This document shows positions 16,139 through 24,327 of a DNA stretch of 64,000 nt, one piece after another. The notes below the pieces were generated by a model. It saw nothing but the letters and a program-made list of their open reading frames with translations, was not told the origin of the DNA and searched no databases. Origin of the DNA: Blastococcus sp. TF02A-26 (GTDB taxonomy: Bacteria > Actinomycetota > Actinomycetes > Mycobacteriales > Geodermatophilaceae); contig NZ_QOHG01000021.1 in the NCBI RefSeq assembly GCF_003319125.1, positions 22,827-86,826 on the forward strand. The letters run 5' to 3'. Position numbers and translations under genes: made by a program. The number at the start of each line of letters is the position of its first letter. Within the stretch, counting starts at the first letter, position 1.

Positions 16139-16912
16139 GTGACCGCTCCCGACGGCCTGCGCGAGGTCGACGTCCTCACCGTCGTCTCGGTCGCCGCCGT
16201 GACGCCCACCGTCCGCCGTGTGACGCTCACCGGGACGGCGGAGGCGGTCGCCGCCGCGGGGCCGACGGTCAACCTGCTGGTGCCGCGGGTCGGCGATCCC
16301 GCGCCGCGGTGGCCGCAGGTGGCGCGCGACGGTCGGGTCGTCTGGCCGATCGGCGCGCACGGGATCGCCCTGCGCAGCTACACCGCCCGCCGGCAGGACC
16401 CCGAGCGCGGCGAGGTCGAGATCGACTTCGTGCTCCACGGGGACGGTCCGGCGGCGGCCTGGGCCGCGGCTGCGGAGCCCGGCGCCGTGCTGGGCGTCGC
16501 GGGGAGTGGCGACCTGGCGCTGCGGCCGGCCTCCTGGCTGCTCCTCGTCGGCGACGAGACCTCGCTGCCGGCGATCAACCGGATCCTCGCCGAGGCGGAG
16601 CCGACCACCGGCGGACTGGCGCTCCTCGAGGTGGCCGGGCCGGAGGAGGAGCAGCCGCTGGCCGCGCCGGCGGGCGTGACGGTCCGCTGGCTGCACCGTG
16701 GCGGGACCCCGCCCGGCGAGAGCACGCTGCTCGTCGACGCGGTCGCCGCACTGGACCCTCCCGGTGGCGACGTCTTCGCCTGGGTGGGCGCGGAGTCCGC
16801 CGCCGTCCGGACGATCCGGACCGATCTCCGCTCGCGCTGGGGGCTGGGCCGCTCCGGCCACCACGCGATCGGCTACTGGCGCCGCGGCCGCGCGATGTCC
16901 CCCGCCGGGTGA
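16139..16912 (+). CDS. Siderophore-interacting (ViuB-like) FAD-dependent ferric reductase
   Basis: 257 residues. N-terminal FAD-binding barrel with IALRSYTARR, the flavin-contacting R-x-Y-T motif, then IDFVLHGDGPAAAWAAAA and a C-terminal nucleotide-binding half (LLLVGDETSLPAINRIL, FAWVGAESAAVRTIRTDL) typical of the siderophore-interacting family, which reduces ferric siderophores in the cytoplasm. The GTG at 16139 is preferred to the longer frame. No siderophore genes are adjacent. It may be controlled by the 11-base repeats upstream. Confidence 0.85.
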   Translation: MTAPDGLREVDVLTVVSVAAVTPTVRRVTLTGTAEAVAAAGPTVNLLVPRVGDPAPRWPQVARDGRVVWPIGAHGIALRSYTARRQDPERGEVEIDFVLHGDGPAAAWAAAAEPGAVLGVAGSGDLALRPASWLLLVGDETSLPAINRILAEAEPTTGGLALLEVAGPEEEQPLAAPAGVTVRWLHRGGTPPGESTLLVDAVAALDPPGGDVFAWVGAESAAVRTIRTDLRSRWGLGRSGHHAIGYWRRGRAMSPAG

Positions 16913-16981
16913 GGGCGGGCGTACAGACACTTCACAGGTAGCGTCCAGTCCGACCGCAGCCGTCGACCGGAACCTGGGGCC

Positions 16982-17755
16982 ATGACGGCATCGGTGCGTT
17001 CTGCGGGAGGGTTGGTGCAGGGGACCCGGGATCCGGGCGGTTCCGCCGGGCGGGCGCCGGAGGCGCGCCTGCTCGTGGTGGACGACGAGCCCAACATCCG
17101 CGAGCTGCTGTCGGCGAGCCTCCGCTACGCCGGCTTCGAGGTGGCGACGGCGGCGGACGGCCAGCAGGCCCTGGCGATGGCCGCCTCGTTCCGCCCCGAC
17201 CTGCTCGTCCTGGACGTGATGATGCCGGGGCTCGACGGCTTCGGCGTGGTGCGCCGGCTGCGGGAGACCGGCCGGCACACCCCGGTGCTCTTCCTCACCG
17301 CCCGGGACGCCGCCGAGGACAAGATCTCCGGCCTGACGCTCGGCGGGGACGACTACGTCACCAAGCCGTTCAGCCTCGACGAGGTGATCGCCCGCATCCG
17401 GGCGGTGCTGCGCCGGACGAGCGCGGCCGCCCAGCGCGGCGCGGAGGCGCCCCGGTTGACCTTCGCCGACATCGAGCTGGACGAGGAGTCCCACGAGGTG
17501 CTGAAGGCCGGCACCCTGATCAGCCTGTCCCCCACCGAGTTCAAGCTGCTGCGCTACCTCATGGCCAACGCCGGACGGGTGCTGTCCAAGGCGCAGATCC
17601 TCGACCACGTCTGGAACTACGACTTCAACGGCGAGGCGAACGTCGTCGAGTCCTACATCTCCTACCTGCGGCGCAAGGTCGACACGACCGAGCCGCGGCT
17701 GCTGCACACCATCCGCGGGGTCGGGTACACGCTGCGGCTGCCGCGGGGCACATGA
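16982..17755 (+). CDS. phoP: PhoP-like response regulator (M. tuberculosis PhoP type)
   Basis: 257 residues. Receiver domain with Asp78 phosphoacceptor (LLVLDVMMPGLDGFGVV) and the acidic pair VVDDE; C-terminal winged helix (LSPTEFKLLRYLMANAGRVL, VVESYISYLRRKVDT). The segments AAEDKISGLTLGGDDYVTKP and FADIELDEESHEVLKAG correspond closely to mycobacterial PhoP, which controls envelope lipids, pH and virulence genes. This is not the phosphate regulator of Streptomyces despite the name. ATG start at 16982. Its TGA overlaps the ATG of the kinase. Confidence 0.88.
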   Translation: MTASVRSAGGLVQGTRDPGGSAGRAPEARLLVVDDEPNIRELLSASLRYAGFEVATAADGQQALAMAASFRPDLLVLDVMMPGLDGFGVVRRLRETGRHTPVLFLTARDAAEDKISGLTLGGDDYVTKPFSLDEVIARIRAVLRRTSAAAQRGAEAPRLTFADIELDEESHEVLKAGTLISLSPTEFKLLRYLMANAGRVLSKAQILDHVWNYDFNGEANVVESYISYLRRKVDTTEPRLLHTIRGVGYTLRLPRGT

Positions 17756-19245
17756 CGCCTCCGGTTCCCGCGCCCCGCGGCCCCCGGGTCCCGCTCCGGG
17801 TCACGCTCGTCGCCCTGCTCGTCGCCCTCGTGGCGTTCGCCCTGCTCGCCACCGGCTTCGCGGCGACGTCCCTGCTGCGGGGCTACCTGCTGGACCAGCA
17901 GGACGAGGAGCTCCAGGCCAACATCCAGGCACAGCGGCCGACCCTGGTCCGCCTCTGCATCGAGCCCGGCTACCCGCAGCCCACGCCCTTCTACGTCGCC
18001 TGCCTCACGCCCGACAGCGACGAGCCGGTGGTGCTCGGCGAGCCGCAGGGACCGGACGGTGACGAGCTGCCGGAGCTCAGCGCGCGGGAGGTCGACCAGC
18101 TGCGCGAGCACTCCCGGCCGATCAGCGTCTGGGCGGACGGCGAGCAGTGGCGGATGGCTGCCGGTGAGCTGCCCGGCGGCTACACGCTCGTGGTCGGCTC
18201 GGACCTCGAGGGGGACCGGAAGGCGATCGCCCGGCTGGTCCGCATCGAGGTCGTCGTCGGCCTGATCGTGCTGACGGTGCTGGGGGTCGCGGGGTACGTG
18301 CTCGTGCGCAACAGCCTGCGGCCGCTGGAGGAGGTCGGGGACACCGCGCGCGCCATCGCCGCCGGCGACCTCTCCCGGCGGGTGCCCGCCGGTGACGGGC
18401 GCACCGAGGTCGGCCGGCTCTCCGCAGCGCTCAACGGGATGCTGGCGCGGATCGAGAGCGCCTTCTCCGCCCAGCGCGCCTCGGAGGAGCAGGCCCGGGC
18501 CTCCGAGGGCCGGATGCGCCGGTTCGTCGCCGACGCCAGCCACGAGCTGCGCACCCCGCTGACGTCGATCCGCGGCTTCGCCGAGCTCTACCGGCAGGGA
18601 GCGGTGCGCGACCCCGAGGACGTCGCCCGGCTCATGCAGCGCATCGAGGCCGAGGGCGGCCGGATGGGGCTGCTCGTGGAGGACCTCCTGCAGCTGGCCC
18701 GCCTCGACCAGCAGCGGCCGCTGGCCGTGACCCCGGTCGACCTCGCCGAGGTGGCCGGCGACGTCGTCCACGACGCCCGTGCGCTGCAGCCCGACCGCCC
18801 GGTGGAGCTCGTCGTCGACCCGGCGATGACCGAGCTGCCGGTCGTGCTCGGCGACGAGGCCCGGCTGCGGCAGGTCCTCGGCAACCTCGTCACCAACGCG
18901 CTCGTGCACACCCCCGCCGACGCCCGGGTGACCGTGACCCTGGCCGAGGAGCCGGCGCCCCCCGGCGCCGAGGAGGACGGCGGCACGGTCGTGGTCCGGG
19001 TCGCCGACGAGGGCCCGGGAATGACCCCCGAGGACGCCGCCCGCGTGTTCGAGCGCTTCTACCGGGCCGATCCCAGCCGGCACCGCGCGGCCGGTGGCAC
19101 CGGCCTGGGGCTCGCGATCGTCTCCTCGCTGGTGGCCGCGCACGGCGGGACGGTCCGGCTCGACACCGCGCCGGGCCAGGGCGCCGTCTTCACGGTGAGA
19201 CTGCCCCGCAGCGGCCCGCCGGAGCAGGCCGGGGTGCCCGGCTGA
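17752..19245 (+). CDS. phoR: PhoR-like sensor histidine kinase
   Basis: 497 residues: an N-terminal membrane helix (LVALLVALVAFALLATGFA), an extracytoplasmic sensor loop of about 120 residues with two cysteines (RLCIEPGYP, YVACLTPDS), a second helix (VVVGLIVLTVLGVAGYVLV), HAMP domain, phosphoacceptor His264 (VADASHELRTPLTSI) and an HATPase domain (NLVTNALVHTPADA, DEGPGMTPEDAARVF, GGTGLGLAIV). It phosphorylates the regulator encoded just upstream, with which it overlaps by 4 bases (ATGA). The signal is unknown. Confidence 0.88.
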   Translation: MTPPVPAPRGPRVPLRVTLVALLVALVAFALLATGFAATSLLRGYLLDQQDEELQANIQAQRPTLVRLCIEPGYPQPTPFYVACLTPDSDEPVVLGEPQGPDGDELPELSAREVDQLREHSRPISVWADGEQWRMAAGELPGGYTLVVGSDLEGDRKAIARLVRIEVVVGLIVLTVLGVAGYVLVRNSLRPLEEVGDTARAIAAGDLSRRVPAGDGRTEVGRLSAALNGMLARIESAFSAQRASEEQARASEGRMRRFVADASHELRTPLTSIRGFAELYRQGAVRDPEDVARLMQRIEAEGGRMGLLVEDLLQLARLDQQRPLAVTPVDLAEVAGDVVHDARALQPDRPVELVVDPAMTELPVVLGDEARLRQVLGNLVTNALVHTPADARVTVTLAEEPAPPGAEEDGGTVVVRVADEGPGMTPEDAARVFERFYRADPSRHRAAGGTGLGLAIVSSLVAAHGGTVRLDTAPGQGAVFTVRLPRSGPPEQAGVPG

Positions 19246-19276
19246 GGACGCCGTCCCCCTGGTTACCGTCCGGTAC

Positions 19277-19993
19277 GTGGAGACGCACGACGGACCGCCC
19301 TACGACGCCGAGCTGATGGCGGCCGTCACCGAGCTCGGCGACGCCCTGCGGGGGCTGGTCGACGCCTCGGTGCGGACCGCCGTCCCCGCGGAGGACCTCC
19401 GGGCGGCCGCCGCCGGCGCGCGGGAGCTCACCACCCGGCTGGCCGCGGCGCAGCGGCCGGCCGGCCAGCTGTCCCCGCTCGACGACGTCCCGGCGTTCCG
19501 CCGGGTCTACAGCCCGGTCAGCGGGGTCGGCAGCGCCCTCGCTCCGCCCGTGGTCCTGCGCGAGGCCGACGGCGCCGTGGTCGGCGAGGCCACGTTCGGG
19601 CTGGCCTACGAGGGCCCGCCCGGCTTCCTGCACGGCGGGATGACCGGCCTGGTGATGGACCAGGTCCTCGGAGCGGCCGCGATCCACGCGGGCCTGTGGG
19701 GGATGACCGTCCGCCTCGAGGTGGACTACCGCGGGCCGATCCCGCTGGACACGCGCGTCGTGCTGAACGGCCGGGTCACGGAGGCAGCGGGGCGCAAGAC
19801 CGTGGTCACCGGCTCGATCGCCCTGGCCTCGGATCCCGACCGCGCGCTGATCGAGGCCCGCGGCGTCTTCGTCACGCCCCGCGCCGAGCAGATGGCGAGC
19901 TACTTCTCGACGGTGACCGACGCCTCCGGTCGGCCGTCGCCGCCCGGCCGGCCCACCGACGCGACCGCCCCCCTGCCGGCGGACCGGCCGTGA
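19277..19993 (+). CDS. Hotdog-fold thioesterase (PaaI-like)
   Basis: 238 residues. The C-terminal half is a 4HBT hotdog domain (about 100-205) with GPPGFLHGGMTGLVMDQVLG, the HGG helix of PaaI-type acyl-CoA thioesterases, and VRLEVDYRGPIPLDTRVVL. The N-terminal 90 residues are helical and extra to the minimal domain. The substrate is unknown. GTG start 31 bases after the kinase gene, and its TGA overlaps the cysQ start, so it may be cotranscribed with both neighbours. Confidence 0.8.
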   Translation: METHDGPPYDAELMAAVTELGDALRGLVDASVRTAVPAEDLRAAAAGARELTTRLAAAQRPAGQLSPLDDVPAFRRVYSPVSGVGSALAPPVVLREADGAVVGEATFGLAYEGPPGFLHGGMTGLVMDQVLGAAAIHAGLWGMTVRLEVDYRGPIPLDTRVVLNGRVTEAAGRKTVVTGSIALASDPDRALIEARGVFVTPRAEQMASYFSTVTDASGRPSPPGRPTDATAPLPADRP

Positions 19994-20715
19994 CCGACGT
20001 CGAGATCGCCGTCGAGGCCGCCCGGGCCGCCGCCACCGTCCTGCTGGAGCTGCGCGCGGGCGGGCTGACCGGCCGCGAGCTCGGGGACGCCGGGGACGCC
20101 GCGGCCCAGCGGGCCATCGCCGCGGTGCTGGCGCAGCGGTGCCCCGAGGACGCGGTCTTCAGCGAGGAGGCGGCCGACGACGCGCGCCGGCTCACCGCCG
20201 AGCGGGTCTGGATCGTCGACCCGCTGGACGGCACCCGCGAGTACGGCGAGCCCGGCCGCGGCGACTGGGCGGTGCACGTGGCGCTGTGGGCCGGCGGCGA
20301 CCTCGCCGCGGCCGCCGTCGCCCTCCCCGGCGTCGGCGAGGTGCTGGTCACCGACCCGCCGCCGGCGGTGCCGGACGTCCAGGGCCGCCGTCCCCGCATC
20401 GCGGTCAGCCGCAGCCGCCCGCCGGCGGTGGCCACCGCCGCGGCCGACGCCGTCGGGGGTGAGCTCGTGCCGATGGGGTCGGCCGGCTACAAGGTGACCG
20501 CCGTGGTCCGGGGCGAGGCCGACGCCTACGTGCACGCCGGCGGCCAGTACCAGTGGGACTCCGCCGCGCCCGTGGCGATCGCCCTGGCGGCCGGGCTGCA
20601 CGCCAGCCGCCTGGACGGCTCGCCGCTGCGCTACAACGAGCCCGACCCGTGGCTGCCGGACCTGCTGGTCTGCCGCCCGGAGCTGTCCTCGGCCCTCCTG
20701 GCCGCCGTCGGCTGA
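19990..20715 (+). CDS. cysQ: 3'(2'),5'-bisphosphate nucleotidase CysQ
   Basis: 241 residues of the inositol monophosphatase superfamily. The metal-binding motif WIVDPLDGTREYGE and a second metal-side EE pair (FSEEAADD) are intact; the C-terminal WDSAAPVAIALAAGLHAS is typical. CysQ removes 3-phosphoadenosine 5-phosphate formed during sulfate assimilation, which fits the adjacent cysDN. GTG at 19990 overlaps the thioesterase stop (GTGA). Confidence 0.87.
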   Translation: MTDVEIAVEAARAAATVLLELRAGGLTGRELGDAGDAAAQRAIAAVLAQRCPEDAVFSEEAADDARRLTAERVWIVDPLDGTREYGEPGRGDWAVHVALWAGGDLAAAAVALPGVGEVLVTDPPPAVPDVQGRRPRIAVSRSRPPAVATAAADAVGGELVPMGSAGYKVTAVVRGEADAYVHAGGQYQWDSAAPVAIALAAGLHASRLDGSPLRYNEPDPWLPDLLVCRPELSSALLAAVG

Positions 20716-20831
20716 ACACCATGCCGGACACTGGAGCGGGAATCCCTCCCGAACCGGTGCGGTTGGTGCTGGCACGAGAGGTGTCCCCGCGCACCGCCGC
20801 CCGTGTTCCCCCGGCTCCGGAGAAATCGTTC

Positions 20832-21740
20832 GTGACGAGTCCTGATTACCGGCTGACGCAGCTGGAGACGCTGGAGGCCGAGTCCATCCACGTCATCCGC
20901 GAGGTCGCCGCCGAGCTCGAGCGGCCGGTGCTGCTGTTCTCCGGCGGCAAGGACTCGATCGTGATGCTGGAGCTGGCCCGGAAGGCGTTCGCCCCGGCGC
21001 GGATCCCGTTCCCGGTCATGCACGTCGACACCGGCCTGAACTTCCCCGAGGTCCTGGAGTTCCGGGACAAGCGGGTCGCCGAGCTCGGCGTGGAGCTGGT
21101 GGTCGCCTCCGTGCCCGCCGCGATCGCCGCCGGCACGGTCAAGGAGGAGCCCAACGGCTCCCGCAACCGGATCCAGACCCCGGTGCTGCTCGACGCGGTC
21201 GAGGAGCACGGCTTCACCGCGCTGTTCGGCGGCGCCCGGCGCGACGAGGACAAGGCGCGCGCGAAGGAGCGGCTGTTCTCCTTCCGCGACGAGTTCGGCC
21301 AGTGGGACCCGAAGAACCAGCGCCCGGAGCTGTGGGACCTCTACAACGGCCGCATCCACCTGGGCGAGTCGATCCGCGTCTTCCCGCTGTCGAACTGGAC
21401 CGAGCTCGACATCTGGCAGTACATCGCGCGGGAGAACATCGCCATCCCGCCGCTGTACCTCGCGCAGGAGCGGGAGGTCGTGGAGCGGCAGGGGATGCTC
21501 TACGCGGTCAACGAGTTCATCCGCCCGCGCGACGGCGAGCAGGTGGTCCGCGAGACGGTCCGCTACCGCACCGTCGGCGACGCGAACCTGACCGCCGCCG
21601 TGCGCTCGCAGGCCACCACGGTCGAGGAGGTCATCGCCGAGATCGCGGTGACCCGGATGACCGAGCGCGGCGCCACCCGTGGCGACGACAAGGTCAGCGA
21701 CGCGGCCATGGAGGACCGGAAGAAGGAGGGCTACTTCTGA
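20832..21740 (+). CDS. cysD: Sulfate adenylyltransferase subunit 2 (CysD)
   Basis: 302 residues. PP-loop ATP pyrophosphatase motif LLFSGGKDSIVMLEL, then FPVMHVDTGLNFPEVLEFRD and the conserved FGGARRDEDKARAKER and FPLSNWTELDIWQYI blocks of CysD. With CysN it makes adenosine 5-phosphosulfate from ATP and sulfate. The GTG at 20832 (protein begins VTSPDYRLTQLETLEAESIH) is chosen because GGAG sits 9 bases upstream and CysD proteins normally begin this way; an ATG at 20721 would add 37 residues unlike the family. Confidence 0.94.
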   Translation: MTSPDYRLTQLETLEAESIHVIREVAAELERPVLLFSGGKDSIVMLELARKAFAPARIPFPVMHVDTGLNFPEVLEFRDKRVAELGVELVVASVPAAIAAGTVKEEPNGSRNRIQTPVLLDAVEEHGFTALFGGARRDEDKARAKERLFSFRDEFGQWDPKNQRPELWDLYNGRIHLGESIRVFPLSNWTELDIWQYIARENIAIPPLYLAQEREVVERQGMLYAVNEFIRPRDGEQVVRETVRYRTVGDANLTAAVRSQATTVEEVIAEIAVTRMTERGATRGDDKVSDAAMEDRKKEGYF

Positions 21741-23104
21741 TGGCCGCTCAGCCTGGGGCCGCCCAGCCCGGTACCCACCTCGGCGAGAACGCCGTCGACG
21801 TCCACTCCCCGGTGGCCGAGCACGCCGCCGAGATCGCCACCGCCCGCAGGGACATCCTGCGGATCGCCACCGCCGGCTCGGTGGACGACGGCAAGAGCAC
21901 CCTCATCGGGCGCCTGCTCTACGACAGCAAGGCCGTCTTCGAGGACCAGTACGAGGCGGTGGCCCGGGCCAGCAAGGGCGACTTCGTCGACCTGGCGCTG
22001 CTCACCGACGGCCTGCGAGCCGAGCGCGAGCAGGGCATCACGATCGACGTCGCCTACCGGTACTTCAGCACCCCGCGGCGGACGTTCATCCTCGCCGACA
22101 CCCCCGGGCACGTGCAGTACACGCGGAACATGGTCACCGGCGCCTCGACCGCCGACCTCGCGATCGTGCTGGTCGACGCGCGCAAGGGACTGCTGGAGCA
22201 GAGCCGCCGCCACGCCTTCCTCGCCTCGCTGCTGCGGGTGCCGCACCTCGTCGTCGCGGTCAACAAGATGGACCTGGTCGGTTGGTCGGAGGAGACCTTC
22301 GAGGCGATCAGCGACGAGTTCAGCGCGTTCGCCGCGAAGCTGTCGGTGCCCGACCTGACCGTCGTCCCCATCTCGGCGCTGCACGGCGACAACGTCGTCA
22401 CCCACTCGCCGAACACGCCCTGGTACGAGGGCCCCACGCTGCTGCACCACCTCGAGCACGTGCACGTGGCCGGCGACCGGAACCTCACCGACCCGCGGTT
22501 CCCCGTGCAGTACGTCATCCGGCCCCAGATCCACGGCTCCGGGGATGCGCACTTCCACGACTACCGCGGCTACGCCGGAACGGTCTCCAGCGGGGTCCTG
22601 CGGGTCGGCGACGAGGTGCAGGTGCTGCCCAGCGGCCTGACCACGACCATCGCCGGCATCGACGGCCCGCGCGGGCCGGTCGAGGAGGCGTTCGCGCCGA
22701 TGTCGGTCACCGTCCGGCTGGCCGACGACCTCGACGTCTCCCGTGGCGACCTGATCTGCCGGCCGACCAACGCCCCGCAGGTCACCCAGGACCTCGACGC
22801 GCTCGTGTGCTGGATGGCCGACGAGCCGCTGCGCCCGCGGCAGCGCCTGGCGGTCAAGCACACCACCCGCACGGTGCGGGCGATGGTCAAGGACGTCGCG
22901 TACCGGCTGGACGTGAACAGCCTGCACCGCGAGCCGGAGGTCGCCGAGCTCGGGCTCAACGACATCGGCCGGGTCGTGCTGCGCACCACGCAGCCGCTGT
23001 TCGTCGACGACTACCTGCGCAACCGCGTGACCGGCCGCTTCATCCTCGTCGACGAGGCCACCAACGCCACCGTCGGCGCGGGGATGCTGACCCCGGCGGG
23101 ATGA
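21740..23104 (+). CDS. cysN: Sulfate adenylyltransferase subunit 1 (CysN, GTPase)
   Basis: 454 residues, EF-Tu-like GTPase: G1 AGSVDDGKST, G3 DTPGH (ILADTPGHVQYTRNMV), G4 NKMD, followed by two beta-barrel domains. GTP hydrolysis drives sulfate activation by CysD. It lacks the C-terminal APS kinase domain found in mycobacterial CysNC. The N-terminus has an extra hydrophilic stretch of about 35 residues. ATG at 21740 overlaps the cysD stop, and its own stop overlaps the start of the exporter gene. Confidence 0.94.
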   Translation: MAAQPGAAQPGTHLGENAVDVHSPVAEHAAEIATARRDILRIATAGSVDDGKSTLIGRLLYDSKAVFEDQYEAVARASKGDFVDLALLTDGLRAEREQGITIDVAYRYFSTPRRTFILADTPGHVQYTRNMVTGASTADLAIVLVDARKGLLEQSRRHAFLASLLRVPHLVVAVNKMDLVGWSEETFEAISDEFSAFAAKLSVPDLTVVPISALHGDNVVTHSPNTPWYEGPTLLHHLEHVHVAGDRNLTDPRFPVQYVIRPQIHGSGDAHFHDYRGYAGTVSSGVLRVGDEVQVLPSGLTTTIAGIDGPRGPVEEAFAPMSVTVRLADDLDVSRGDLICRPTNAPQVTQDLDALVCWMADEPLRPRQRLAVKHTTRTVRAMVKDVAYRLDVNSLHREPEVAELGLNDIGRVVLRTTQPLFVDDYLRNRVTGRFILVDEATNATVGAGMLTPAG

Positions 23105-24327
23105 CGCGCGCACGCCTGAGCGCGTGGCTGCTCGTCGCCGCGATCGTCGCGGTGGCGCTGAACCAGCGGCCGGCGATCGTGGCGGTGGCGCCGCTGCTCG
23201 AGGACCTGCGGGCCGACACCGGGCTCTCCTCGGCCATGGGCGGCCTGCTGACCACCGTGCCGGTGCTCTGCTTCGGGGCCTTCGCGCCGGTCGCGCCGCG
23301 GCTGGCCCAGCGGATCGGCCTGGAGACGGCGGTCGCGGCCTCGCTGCTGCTGCTCGCCGGCGGCATCGCGTTGCGCCTGCTCTCCCCCGTCGCGCTGCTC
23401 TACGCCGGGAGCCTGCTGGCCGGTGCGGCGATCGCGCTGGCCAACGTGCTGCTCCCCGCCTACGTCAAGCGTGAGTTCGCCCGGCCCGGCGCCGTGATGG
23501 GCGCCTACTCCGCGGCGCTCAACATCGGGGCGGCCACCGGCGCCGCGCTCACGCTGCCGCTGGCCGACGCCCTGGACGTCGGCTGGCGCACTGGGCTGGG
23601 GCTGTGGCTGTTCGTCGCCCTCGGCGCCCTGGTCCTCTGGCTGCCGGTCGCCGGGACCGGCCGCGCCGAACGGCGGGCGGCGAACCCCGTCCCCGGCGGT
23701 TCCTGGTCGCTGCTGCGGTTGCCGCTGGCCCGGCGGGTCTGCCTCTTCCTGTCCATGAACAGCGTGCAGTTCTACTCGGTCTCGGCCTGGCTGCCGACGC
23801 TGCTCGCCGACGCCGGGGTACCCCGCGGCGACGGCGGGCTGCTGCTGGGGCTGTCCAACGTCGTCGGGGCGGCGGGCGCGCTCCTCGCCCCGGCCCAGGC
23901 GGGCCGGATGCGCGGGCAGCGGCCGCTCGTGGCGGCGGTCGTGGCCGCCTACGCCGTCGGCCTGGCCGGGCTGCTGCTCTCGCCCGACGCCGGGACCGTC
24001 GTCTGGGTGTGCGCCTGGGGCGTGGCCCAGGGAGCGGGCTTCGCCGTGGCGCTCACACTCATCGTGCTGCGCAGCCCCACCCCGCTGGTGGCGGCACGGC
24101 TCGGCGGGGTGGCGCAGTGCGTCGGCTACCTCGTCGCGGCGTCGGGCCCGCTGCTGCTCGGCGCGGTGCACGACCTGACCTCCGGGTGGACGTGGCCGCT
24201 GCTCCTGCTGATCGCCGCCCTCGTCCCGATGGCGTGGGCCGGGTGGGGTGCCGCACGCGACGTCGTCCTCCCCGCCCCCGAGCAGGCTCCCGAGCCGGCG
24301 TCCGCCGCCCCGCTCAGCCGAGGCTGA
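23101..24327 (+). CDS. CynX/NimT-type MFS transporter
   Basis: 408 residues with about twelve hydrophobic segments. The opening VALNQRPAIVAVAPLLEDL and the central VCLFLSMNSVQFYSVSAWLP are characteristic of the cyanate/nitroimidazole (CynX/NimT) branch of the major facilitator superfamily. The substrate is unknown. The ATG at 23101 overlaps the cysN stop (ATGA), so it is translated with the sulfate-activation genes. It might move a sulfur oxyanion or related compound, which is inference from position only. Confidence 0.82.
   Translation: MTRARLSAWLLVAAIVAVALNQRPAIVAVAPLLEDLRADTGLSSAMGGLLTTVPVLCFGAFAPVAPRLAQRIGLETAVAASLLLLAGGIALRLLSPVALLYAGSLLAGAAIALANVLLPAYVKREFARPGAVMGAYSAALNIGAATGAALTLPLADALDVGWRTGLGLWLFVALGALVLWLPVAGTGRAERRAANPVPGGSWSLLRLPLARRVCLFLSMNSVQFYSVSAWLPTLLADAGVPRGDGGLLLGLSNVVGAAGALLAPAQAGRMRGQRPLVAAVVAAYAVGLAGLLLSPDAGTVVWVCAWGVAQGAGFAVALTLIVLRSPTPLVAARLGGVAQCVGYLVAASGPLLLGAVHDLTSGWTWPLLLLIAALVPMAWAGWGAARDVVLPAPEQAPEPASAAPLSRG

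Noticed and set aside
16982..19245. The phosphate-starvation PhoP-PhoR system controlling pst
   Set aside because: The regulator sequence fits the M. tuberculosis PhoP type (envelope/pH control), not the Streptomyces PhoP or RegX3 type, despite the shared name.
20553..20831. N-terminal extension of cysD upstream of GTG 20832
   Set aside because: Overlaps cysQ, is unlike other CysD proteins, and the GTG has a good ribosome binding site.
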